A stretch of 64,000 bases of DNA, taken from the NCBI GenBank assembly GCA_965250105.1, contig OZ252290.1, positions 1,426,001 through 1,490,000 on the forward strand, given 5' to 3'. A program made the position numbers and the translations under genes. Of this stretch, positions 7,618 through 14,869 are shown piece by piece. Position 1 is the first letter of the stretch; the number at the start of each line of letters is the position of its first letter. The notes under the pieces are model-generated. The model ran no database searches. It was not told the origin of the DNA and worked only from the letters and a program-made list of their open reading frames with translations. Source of the DNA: JBCBSK01 sp965250105 (GTDB taxonomy: Bacteria > Pseudomonadota > Alphaproteobacteria > Rhizobiales > Tepidamorphaceae).

Positions 7618-8647
7618 GCTTCTGCGCACCTATGGCCGCGGCCTGACGGCGCTATTCGTCGGGCTCACCGGCGTCTGGGTCCTGATCCTGATCGTGGTGC
7701 CGCAATTCACCATGATCGAACAATCGCTGTGGTCGCAGGAGCGCAGCAGCGCCATCTCGCTGGAGATCGACCGGGCCTATACCGATCTGTCGATGCTCGA
7801 ATACGACCTCGACCAGGCCACTGACGAAGAACTCAAGGCCGCTAAACAGGCCGAGATCGGCGCGCTTCGGACGCGCATCGGCGACCTCGAGGCCCAGGAG
7901 CAGGATCCGCCCAAGATCTACGGCCTGCAGAACTACACCCATATGAGCGCGCTGCATTTCGAGATCTTCGTCAAGACGATCTTCTACTCGATCCTGGTGA
8001 CGATCCTGGCGCTCGTCGTGTGCTATCCGATCGCCTATGTGATCGCCCATCTGTCGACGCCCAACAAGGCGGCGATCCTGCTGCTCGGGCTGACCATTCC
8101 CTATGCGATCAACGAATTGCTGCGGGTCTATGCCTGGCTGATGATCCTTGACTATCAGGGGGTGATCAATTCGCTGCTGGCGGTCATCGGCCTCGTCGAT
8201 CTGCAGGCGCGCGAATGGATTCCGTTCCTGGAATATTCCGGCTCGGTCTTCGTCGCGCTGATCTACGCCTACATCCTGTTCATGGTGTTTCCGATCTACA
8301 ATACGATGGAAACGCTGGACAAGAACCAGATCGAGGCGGCCAAGGATCTCGGCGCCTCGACCTGGCGGACCCATTGGCGGGTGATCATTCCGCATGCCAA
8401 GCCGGGCATCGCCGTTGGCTGCATCATGACCTTCATGCTGTCGGCGGGGTCCTATTCGGTGCCCCAGATCATGACGCGCGGCACATCGGGCGACTGGTTC
8501 AGCCAGCTGATCTACCGGCAGTTCTTCGAAAGCTTCAACTGGAACCAGGGATCGGCCTATGCGTTCACGCTGCTGATTGCCTGCATCCTGTTCATTTTCC
8601 TGATGATGGCCCTGTTCCGGGTCGGCATCCGCGACATCGCGAAGTGA
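7610..8647 (+). CDS. ABC transporter permease (PotB-like) with charged periplasmic insertion
   Basis: A 345-residue inner-membrane subunit. After the first membrane segment (about residues 15-35) there is an unusually long charged, helical segment (about residues 42-104, with runs such as SMLEYDLDQATDEELKAAKQ) before the core BPD_transp_1 domain begins near HFEIFVKTIFYS. The EAA loop that docks on the ATPase is recognisable around EAAKDLGASTWRTHWRVIIP. The start ATG overlaps the 3' end of the ATPase gene (8 bp), indicating translational coupling, and the second permease follows 19 bp downstream. The insertion should face the periplasm and could form a coiled coil contacting the binding protein. 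Confidence 0.9.
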   Translation: MTELLRTYGRGLTALFVGLTGVWVLILIVVPQFTMIEQSLWSQERSSAISLEIDRAYTDLSMLEYDLDQATDEELKAAKQAEIGALRTRIGDLEAQEQDPPKIYGLQNYTHMSALHFEIFVKTIFYSILVTILALVVCYPIAYVIAHLSTPNKAAILLLGLTIPYAINELLRVYAWLMILDYQGVINSLLAVIGLVDLQAREWIPFLEYSGSVFVALIYAYILFMVFPIYNTMETLDKNQIEAAKDLGASTWRTHWRVIIPHAKPGIAVGCIMTFMLSAGSYSVPQIMTRGTSGDWFSQLIYRQFFESFNWNQGSAYAFTLLIACILFIFLMMALFRVGIRDIAK

Positions 8648-8666
8648 TCTTGGGGAGGGTGGTGAG

Positions 8667-9539
8667 ATGAGCGTCACCGCGGCGGCGAGCCCGACCACGA
8701 CGACCGGCGCGGCGGCGGCCGCGCCCGCGCGGCGCGCCACCGGCGCGACATGGTCGGACGCGATCCTGAACGCCTATCTGGTCCTGTTCTTCATCTATAT
8801 GTTCGCGCCGCTCCTCGTCATGAGCCTGGCCGCCTTCAACGCCTACGACTATCCCTCGGTCACCCAGTGGCACGGCTTCACGCTGAAATGGTTCGGCGAA
8901 CTGGCCCATGACCAGCGCATTTTGGAAGGCTTGTGGAACTCCTTCATCGTCGCCTTCGGGGTCATCGCCCTGTCGCTGCCGCTCGGGCTGTCGGGCGCGT
9001 TCATCCTGACCCGGCTGCAATCGCGCTGGAACGGCCTGCTCTATGGCGTCATGGTGTCGCCGATCCTGACGCCGGGGATCATTCTCGGCATTTCGACGCT
9101 GATCTTCTGGCGCAATTTCGACGTGCCCGGCGGGCTGTTCCTGACCGTGCTGGCGCAGTCGACCTTCATCGCGTCCTATTCGATGCTTCTGTTCATGGCG
9201 CGCCTGCAGCGCCAGGACCGGATCCTCGAGGAAGCCGCCCTCGACCTCGGCGCGTCGAGCGTCATGGTGTTCCGCCGCGTCACGCTGCCCTTCCTCTATC
9301 CGACCATCGCCACCGCCGCCGTCATCGCCTTCCTGCAGTCGATCGAGAACTACAACACGACCGTCTTCGCCATCGGCGGCGACTGGACGCTGGTCACCGA
9401 GATCGGCTCGCGCTTCCGCTTCGGCCTGTCGCCGGTGATCAATGTGATCGGCGTGATCTTCGTGGTCGTCACCGTGCTCTGCGCGATCGCCTACACCGTC
9501 TACCGCCGCCGCGAACAGGAGCGCGCCAAGGCGGGTTGA
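8667..9539 (+). CDS. ABC transporter permease (PotC-like)
   Basis: A 290-residue inner-membrane subunit pairing with the permease upstream. An Ala/Thr-rich N-terminal tail (about 25 residues) precedes the first membrane segment (LNAYLVLFFIYMFAPLLVMS). The EAA loop reads EEAALDLGASSVMVFRRVTLP. Length and topology match the PotC family. The ribosome-binding site is GGGGAGGG about 8 nt before the ATG at 8667. It is the last gene of the importer; a 215-bp gap with an imperfect palindrome and a G tract follows. Confidence 0.92.
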   Translation: MSVTAAASPTTTTGAAAAAPARRATGATWSDAILNAYLVLFFIYMFAPLLVMSLAAFNAYDYPSVTQWHGFTLKWFGELAHDQRILEGLWNSFIVAFGVIALSLPLGLSGAFILTRLQSRWNGLLYGVMVSPILTPGIILGISTLIFWRNFDVPGGLFLTVLAQSTFIASYSMLLFMARLQRQDRILEEAALDLGASSVMVFRRVTLPFLYPTIATAAVIAFLQSIENYNTTVFAIGGDWTLVTEIGSRFRFGLSPVINVIGVIFVVVTVLCAIAYTVYRRREQERAKAG

Positions 9540-9563
9540 GGCCGGCCGGCCACTTGGTCTAAA

Positions 9564-9618
9564 GCAATTCCAGCGAAAGCGGGGGGGGGGGGGGGGCCGG
9601 TTTCGCGTCCGGAATTGC
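9564..9618. repeat. Dispersed GCAATTCC palindrome, copy 1, with a 16-G homopolymer
   Basis: GCAATTCC (9564-9571) and GGAATTGC (9611-9618) form inverted ends, with internal CGAAA/TTTCG complementarity. The centre holds 16 consecutive G residues (9581-9596). A second copy at 22013-22055 has only GGGG followed by AA at this place. Similar short palindromes are common between rhizobial genes. Confidence 0.7.
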
Positions 9619-9754
9619 CAAGAATTAAGGGCTTCGGCATGTTCCGTGAACCGAGGTTAACTGGACACACCCTAGGTCATGGTGACCCTCGCCGGAGGCG
9701 CCGTTTCATGCGGGCAGTGTTCCATTCCATCATCACCGCGACCGGGCATGCGCC

Positions 9755-10465
9755 ATGCGGCTGACCTGCCGCTGCCTGCCGGGCTATGAGGGCATCGTGC
9801 CAGAGCCCGTGCCCGCCAGGGCCGCGCTGCCCGACTGGCTGACGGCGATGCCCTCGACGGTCGCCTCGGAGGTTCTCGGCGGCGCCGAAGTGCGCACGCT
9901 GAAGCACTGCCCGCCGATGATCGATGCCATGACCTCGGGCATCGTCTTCCCGCTCGCCACCGACCTGACCGTGACCGATGGCGAACTGTCCTGGGACTGG
10001 GACCTGCCGCGCCACGACACCGCGCGTCCGACCCGTTCGCCGATCGGCCTGCATGTGCCGGAACAAGCGTCGGGCGCGCCGTTCCGCCTGCCCCCCGACC
10101 AGTTCGTGGTGAAGTTCACCAATTTCTGGACCGTCGAGGCGCCCGAAGGGTGGTCGCTGTTGTTCACCCATCCGGTGAACCGGGCGGATCTGCCGTTCCG
10201 CACCCTGTCGGGCCTCGTCGCCTGCGACCGGTTCCGCGACGGACTGGTGCATTTCCCCGCGCTGTGGACCGATCCCGATTTCGACGGCGTGCTGCCGGCC
10301 GGCACGCCGGTCGCCCAGGCCTTCCCGATCCGCCGCGAAACGATCGAGATCGTCACCGAACCGATGGACACCGAGCGCATGGCGGCCCATGTCGCGATAC
10401 AGGACGGCTTGCAGGACGATCCGGGGCTCTACCGCAAGAGCTTCCGCGCCGGCCCCAAGAGCTGA
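9755..10465 (+). CDS. Uncharacterised protein, DUF6065-like
   Basis: A 236-residue soluble protein without signal peptide or membrane segment. Recognisable stretches are LPDWLTAMP near residue 28, LKHCPPMIDAMTSGIVFPLA near residue 50, a QFVVKFTNFW strand and several Trp/Pro-rich turns. The overall look recalls the DUF6065 family, whose function I do not know; the assignment is from memory and tentative. The decarboxylase gene follows after 89 bp on the same strand, so the two may form one unit. The start at 9755 has only a weak ribosome-binding site. Confidence 0.6.
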   Translation: MRLTCRCLPGYEGIVPEPVPARAALPDWLTAMPSTVASEVLGGAEVRTLKHCPPMIDAMTSGIVFPLATDLTVTDGELSWDWDLPRHDTARPTRSPIGLHVPEQASGAPFRLPPDQFVVKFTNFWTVEAPEGWSLLFTHPVNRADLPFRTLSGLVACDRFRDGLVHFPALWTDPDFDGVLPAGTPVAQAFPIRRETIEIVTEPMDTERMAAHVAIQDGLQDDPGLYRKSFRAGPKS

Positions 10466-10554
10466 CCGACATGCCCTGCCGGTCATCATGGCCGGATGGC
10501 GGTTGTGCTAGATTTCGGTTCGATGATGTTCCGGCGATCAGCGGAGGGTTCGAG

Positions 10555-12183
10555 ATGAGACTTGCCGACGCGCTGCTGCAGGCGCTGAAAGACTATGGCG
10601 CCGAGGATATCTTCGGCATTCCGGGCGATTTCGCGCTGCCGTTCTTCAAGCGCATCGAGCAGTCGAACATCCTGCCGCTCTATACGCTGAGCCACGAGCC
10701 CGGCGTCGGCTTCGCCGCCGATGCCAGCGCCCGCTACCGGCGCGCGCTCGGCGTCGCGGCGGTCACCTATGGCGCGGGCGCGCTCAACATGGTCAATCCG
10801 GTCGCCACGGCCTATGCGGAGAAATCGCCGCTGGTGGTCATTTCGGGCGCGCCGGGCGCGGGCGAAGCGGCCATGGGGCTCGGCCTGCATCACCAGGTCA
10901 AGCATCTCGATAGCCAGCGGCTGGTCTTCAACGAGGTGACCTGCGCGCAAGCCGTCCTCGATGACGCGCGCACGGCTCCAGCCGAGATCGCCCGCGTCCT
11001 GAGCGAAGCCCGCGACCGGTCGCTGCCGGTCTATATCGAATTGCCGCGCGACATGGTCGAGGCCGAGGTCGACCCTGTGCCAGCCTATCGGCCGCCCGAG
11101 GCCGACGCCGAGGCGGCGCGCGCCTGCGCCAAGGAGATCCTAGATCGGCTGGAAGCGGCCAGGGCGCCGGCGCTCTTGCTCGGCGTCGAAGTGCGCCGTT
11201 TCGGTGTCGAGGCCGATGTGGCGAAACTCGCCAGCCGCCTCGACATCCCGACCGCGACGACCTTCATGGCGCGCGGCGTCGGGGCGGATGCCGACATTCC
11301 CGTCATCGGCACCTATCTCGGCCTGGCCGGCGATGCCGCCCTGCGCGCCGTCATCGAGGACGCCGATGCGCTGCTCATGCTCGGCGTCATCCTGTGCGAC
11401 ACGAATTTTGGTGTCTCGAACCGGCAGATCGACATGCGCAGCGCCGTTCACGCCTTCGACGGCGAAGTGCGGTTTCCCAACCACCTCTATCCGCGCGTCA
11501 CGCTGCCCACCTTGCTGACCGCGCTGAACGAGATCGCCCGGCCGATCGGCCGCAAGGTCACCGTCGACACGGCCCCGCCGCCACGCGACATGCCGCATGA
11601 CGACGAGGTGATCACGCCGGTCGATGTCGCGGCCGCCGTCAACGACATGTTCGACCGCCATGACCGGCTGCCGATCGCCTCCGACATGGGCGACTGTCTG
11701 TTCACCGCCATGGACATGACCTATACCGAACTCGCGGCCCCCGGCTATTACGCGACCATGGGTACCGGCGTGCCCTTCGGCCTCGGCTTCTCCGCGGCTT
11801 CGGGCAAGCGGCCGCTGGTCCTGGTCGGCGACGGCGCCTTCCAGATGACCGGATGGGAGCTGGGCAATTGCCGGCGCTATGGCTGGACGCCGATCGTGCT
11901 CGTCTTCAACAACGCCGCCTGGGGCATGCTGAAGGCGTTCCAGTCGGACACGCGCTACAATGATCTCGATATGTGGGACTTCGCCAAGCTGGCCGACGGG
12001 CTCGGCGGCCGGGGCCGCCGCGTGACGACCCGCGCGGAACTGGCCGAGGCGCTCGACGCGGCGGTGGCGGACCAACACAACTGGCAGTTGATCGACATCG
12101 TGCTGCCGCGCGAGGAGTTGTCACGCACGCTGGCCCGGTTCACCGGCACGATCAAGCAGCGCAGCGCGCTGGCCGACGCCTGA
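10555..12183 (+). CDS. Thiamine-diphosphate-dependent 2-keto acid decarboxylase (phenylpyruvate/indolepyruvate type)
   Basis: A 542-residue ThDP enzyme. The catalytic Glu is in LSHEPGVGFAADAS near residue 50, the HH pair of the pyruvate/indolepyruvate decarboxylase branch is in LGLHHQVKHLD near residue 112, and the ThDP-Mg motif runs from GDGAFQMTGWE to LVFNNAAWG. These features favour phenylpyruvate or indolepyruvate decarboxylase over acetolactate synthase, so the reaction would be an aryl pyruvate to the aldehyde plus CO2. In plant-associated bacteria this step leads to indole-3-acetate or phenylacetate. The start at 10555 has GGAGGG about 8 nt upstream; the longer open frame lacks domain character. 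The substrate is not determined by sequence. Confidence 0.85.
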   Translation: MRLADALLQALKDYGAEDIFGIPGDFALPFFKRIEQSNILPLYTLSHEPGVGFAADASARYRRALGVAAVTYGAGALNMVNPVATAYAEKSPLVVISGAPGAGEAAMGLGLHHQVKHLDSQRLVFNEVTCAQAVLDDARTAPAEIARVLSEARDRSLPVYIELPRDMVEAEVDPVPAYRPPEADAEAARACAKEILDRLEAARAPALLLGVEVRRFGVEADVAKLASRLDIPTATTFMARGVGADADIPVIGTYLGLAGDAALRAVIEDADALLMLGVILCDTNFGVSNRQIDMRSAVHAFDGEVRFPNHLYPRVTLPTLLTALNEIARPIGRKVTVDTAPPPRDMPHDDEVITPVDVAAAVNDMFDRHDRLPIASDMGDCLFTAMDMTYTELAAPGYYATMGTGVPFGLGFSAASGKRPLVLVGDGAFQMTGWELGNCRRYGWTPIVLVFNNAAWGMLKAFQSDTRYNDLDMWDFAKLADGLGGRGRRVTTRAELAEALDAAVADQHNWQLIDIVLPREELSRTLARFTGTIKQRSALADA

Positions 12184-12247
12184 GGCTTGGCGCTGGAGTT
12201 CCTGCGGCCTCGTCCCGGGGCCGAGCCATTCCGTCCGTGACACCTTG

Positions 12248-12380
12248 CGTCGTCACGCCCGCGATTGTCCTGGGCCGGGCCAGGGATGCGGGCACCCGGC
12301 CGCCAGTCCCGGATTGCCGGAACAAGCCCGGCAATGACCGCGAGGCATCAAACAGCGTTGACCTGAACATGACGCGATTT
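12248..12380. repeat. Intergenic repeat family copy (12.2 kb)
   Basis: Contains CGTCGTCACGCCCG and CCGGAACAAGCCCGGCAATG, the hallmark pieces shared with elements at 40020-40195 and 56276-56458. It sits between two convergent genes. No ORF or terminator T tract is evident. Confidence 0.6.
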
Positions 12381-12411
12381 CGGAGAAATCCCAGATCGCG
12401 AGCCGCTGGCG

Positions 12412-12942
12412 CTATTCGCTGCGCAGCCACACCCAGCCGACCGAGCAGAGATGCCGGCAATCGTCGGCATCGCGTCCGCGGTCCTGCATCAAAAGCATGT
12501 GATCGACCCCGAAGCCGGCAAAACGCGGGTCGTCGCAGACCCCGTCATTGGCCCATTCGCTCGAATTATCACCGAAATCGATGGTACTGCAGGTGGTGGC
12601 AGCCATTTCGAGCAACGGGTTGCGCTCGGCGATCCGCCCCGCTTCGAGAAGCGCGCGGCAGTCGGACGCGTCGCGGCCGACATCCATGGTGCCGAGATCG
12701 GTCGCCATGCCCTCGCCGAAAAAGCGCGGGTCGTCGCATTCCCCGTCATTGGCCCATTCGCTTGAATCGTCACCGAAAATCGTCCGCCGCAGCTCCCACG
12801 CCTGGACAGGCGTGAAGGGCGCCGCCGACGCCTGATCGACGAGCCGACCGGCTTGCGCCGGGGGATTGGAAAAGCTGGTGAACATCACCAACGCCCCCGC
12901 GGCAATGCCGATACCGAGTGCCATCCGACCGCGAGACATCAT
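12412..12942 (-). CDS. Secreted protein with two Notch/LNR-like WANDGxCDDPRF repeats
   Basis: A 176-residue protein with an N-terminal membrane anchor or signal peptide (MMSRGRMALGIGIAAGALVM). Two copies of a repeat follow: FGDDSSEWANDGECDDPRF (about residues 57-75) and FGDNSSEWANDGVCDDPRF (about 115-133). Each is followed 20-25 residues later by a Gly-Arg-Asp-Ala-x-Asp-Cys tail. The N-D-G-x-C-D ... D-x-x-D-C layout resembles eukaryotic Lin-12/Notch calcium-binding repeats and occurs in hypothetical proteins of alphaproteobacteria. The start at 12942 has GGAG about 10 nt upstream; the frame open further upstream is not convincing. No enzyme domain is present. Divergent from hsp20. Confidence 0.78.
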   Translation of the reverse strand: MMSRGRMALGIGIAAGALVMFTSFSNPPAQAGRLVDQASAAPFTPVQAWELRRTIFGDDSSEWANDGECDDPRFFGEGMATDLGTMDVGRDASDCRALLEAGRIAERNPLLEMAATTCSTIDFGDNSSEWANDGVCDDPRFAGFGVDHMLLMQDRGRDADDCRHLCSVGWVWLRSE

Positions 12943-13142
12943 TTTTATCGTTCTCCATATCGCGTTACGCACCAACACCCCTGCCAGATCAAGTGTAGCC
13001 GATCGCCAGCCGAGACCCCATCGGGAATTTTCCTTTGACGGCGAAAAAAGCACTAAAAACGAGAAAAACATCCGATCAAATTGTGCCGAGTTGCATCGTT
13101 TTGGGACACAAGGCACGGTTCGGGTCGGCAATGGCGCCCACG

Positions 13143-13174
13143 CTTGAACCGTTCCAAGGCGTCGACCATATAAT
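13143..13174 (+). promoter_or_regulatory. Probable RpoH (heat-shock sigma) promoter of hsp20
   Basis: CTTGAA at 13143-13148, 17 bp, then CCATATAAT at 13166-13174. The -35 matches sigma-32-type promoters well, the -10 partially. Transcription would begin near 13182, giving a leader of about 60 nt. It lies in the 301-bp gap between the repeat-protein gene and hsp20, where no other gene is seen. Confidence 0.55.
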
Positions 13175-13181
13175 GGGTCAA

Positions 13182-13243
13182 CGCACCGCCTTGCGGAGAT
13201 GCCGAATCGGGTCTTCGCATGAAGTCGCTTCGAGGAGGACTAC
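13182..13243 (+). promoter_or_regulatory. Possible ROSE-like RNA thermometer in the hsp20 leader
   Basis: The leader ends TCGCTTCGAGGAGGACTAC before the GTG start. A UYGCU motif (TCGCT) lies three nucleotides before AGGAGG and could pair with it around a short loop, as in ROSE elements of rhizobial small heat-shock genes. Upstream CCGC-CTT-GCGG (about 13191) could form another hairpin. Folding was judged by eye. Confidence 0.35.
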
Positions 13244-13672
13244 GTGTCGCGACAACAATCCCTGTCGAGCCCGTTTCTGCTCGGTTTCGACGAAGTCGAG
13301 CGTGTTCTCGACCGCATCGCCAAGACGACCAGCGAGGGCTATCCGCCCTACAATATCGAGCGGCTGACGCCGGGCGACGGCAATGCCGCGCGGCTGAGGA
13401 TCGTGCTGGCCGTGGCCGGCTTCGCCCGCGACGATCTGGACGTTTCCGTCGATGAAGGCCAGTTGATCATCGCCGGCCAGCAGCAGGAGACGCCCGAGCG
13501 CGACTATCTGCATCGCGGCATCGCCACGCGGCAGTTCCGCCGCGCCTTCGTGCTGGCAGACGGTTTCGAGGTCACGAACGCAGAACTGAAGAACGGGTTA
13601 TTGTCGGTGGAACTGGTCCGTCCCGAACCGCCGCGCGATGTCCGCCGGGTCGACATTCGCGACCTCGGCTGA
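13244..13672 (+). CDS. Small heat-shock protein Hsp20 (IbpA-like)
   Basis: A 142-residue ATP-independent holdase that binds unfolding proteins in the cytoplasm. The N-terminus FLLGFDEVERVLDRI followed by YPPYNIERL is the usual opening of proteobacterial IbpA/HspH proteins. The alpha-crystallin domain (about residues 35-125) shows VAGFARDDLDVSV and ends in ELKNGLLSVELVRPEP. The gene starts with GTG at 13244, 6 nt after CGAGGAGG; no ATG fits better. A heat-shock-type promoter and a possible thermometer precede it. The DUF1150 gene follows after 38 bp, a pairing common in Hyphomicrobiales. Confidence 0.92.
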   Translation: MSRQQSLSSPFLLGFDEVERVLDRIAKTTSEGYPPYNIERLTPGDGNAARLRIVLAVAGFARDDLDVSVDEGQLIIAGQQQETPERDYLHRGIATRQFRRAFVLADGFEVTNAELKNGLLSVELVRPEPPRDVRRVDIRDLG

Positions 13673-13710
13673 CCCCTTTTCCCACGCCGTGGACGGCAAG
13701 GACAACGAAC

Positions 13711-13986
13711 ATGACACAGGACAAAGCGAAATCGGCCGAGCTGTCGCGCGCCCGGGAAGCGGGCATTGCGCTGGCGCGGCTCGGCGAGAATTCTATCGCC
13801 TATATCAAGCAGATCACCTCGGACGAGGTGCGCGACATGTTTCCCGAAGCCCCCGACATGGCGCCGGGATTGCAACTGTTCGCGCTGCACAAAGCCGATG
13901 GCGAACCCATCCTGCTGACCGACAGCCATGACACCGCCCGCGTCGAAGCCCAGCGCAACGATCTCGAACTGGTCAGCCTGCACTGA
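13711..13986 (+). CDS. DUF1150 family protein
   Basis: A 91-residue soluble protein with the family hallmarks: a LGENSIAYIKQITSDEV segment near residue 24, then LQLFALHKADGEPILLTDS. The function is unknown. It is located 38 bp after hsp20 on the same strand and is probably co-transcribed, which suggests a role linked to proteostasis or stress, although the sequence itself shows no catalytic motif. The ATG at 13711 follows AAGGACAACGAAC. It converges on ptsN. Confidence 0.88.
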   Translation: MTQDKAKSAELSRAREAGIALARLGENSIAYIKQITSDEVRDMFPEAPDMAPGLQLFALHKADGEPILLTDSHDTARVEAQRNDLELVSLH

Positions 13987-14110
13987 ACCGGCGCGCCGCC
14001 GGATCAAAGCCCTGCGGCATCACCTCTATCCGATGCATGGATAACGGTAACGAGGCCGGGCCGGATCGTGCCGGCCGGCGGCGAACCGTCGCTTGGCCGA
14101 ACGGTTGCTC

Positions 14111-14590
14111 TTATGCCGCGTGGGTCTGCGTGCCCGTCGGCGTCGCCAGGATCGCGTAGAGCGTCGCCGCGTCGCGGGTGGCGCGCAGCTTGTCGGCGGT
14201 GGCGCTGTCGCGCAGCATGCGCGCGATCCGCGACAGGGCCTTGAGGTGATCCGCCCCCTCGCCTTCCGACGCTAGAAGCAAGAACAACAGATCCACCGGC
14301 TCGTCGTCGACGGCCTCGAAGTCGATCGGCTTATCGAGACGCGCGAACAGGCCGACGATATGGTCGAGACCGGCGAGCCGGGCATGCGGAATGGCCACGC
14401 CGTGGCCGATACCGGTCGAGCCGAGGCGCTCGCGCTGCAGAAGCTGATCGAAGATATCGCGCGACGGCCGCCCAAGCAGCACCCCGGCATGTTCGGCGAG
14501 AAGCTGGATCGCCTGCTTCTTGGTATTCGCCTTCAAGCTCGGAATGATCGCTTCCTGCGAGACGAGGTCTTCTAGGCTCATTGCGGTCAT
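14111..14590 (-). CDS. ptsN: PTS IIA-like nitrogen regulatory protein
   Basis: A 159-residue EIIA-Ntr protein, the terminal phosphoacceptor of the nitrogen phosphotransferase system. The phosphorylatable His is in GIGHGVAIPHARL near residue 66, and PVDLLFLLLASEG marks the core. It regulates rather than transports. Starts at 14590 (MTAMSLEDL) or 14581 (MSLEDL) are both possible. It follows rpoN in the same direction, 279 bp downstream, as in many proteobacteria, but the ribosome hibernation factor gene usually found between them is missing. It is likely expressed from its own promoter because of the long gap. Confidence 0.92.
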   Translation of the reverse strand: MTAMSLEDLVSQEAIIPSLKANTKKQAIQLLAEHAGVLLGRPSRDIFDQLLQRERLGSTGIGHGVAIPHARLAGLDHIVGLFARLDKPIDFEAVDDEPVDLLFLLLASEGEGADHLKALSRIARMLRDSATADKLRATRDAATLYAILATPTGTQTHAA

Positions 14591-14869
14591 CCGTCTGCGG
14601 TGGCGAACACGGCGCATGCCCGTTGCATGGCCCAGGTTCCAACCCCTGTCGAAGATCATCATGGCCGTTCGCGGGCCATCTGGCGGCGCCGGCCTGGCTT
14701 GCGTCGACACGCCGCGCGGTCTCGCCGTCTGCACCCCGTCCGACCCTGTCCGGTCGACGCGAAAACGACGCGGAAGCTAGGCATGCGGGCTGGCGAAGTC
14801 AATGGATGAGCGATCCGTTTGGCTCGATTTTCAACCTGTTTGATAGGCCCGCCCGCGGCGTCGACGCCA

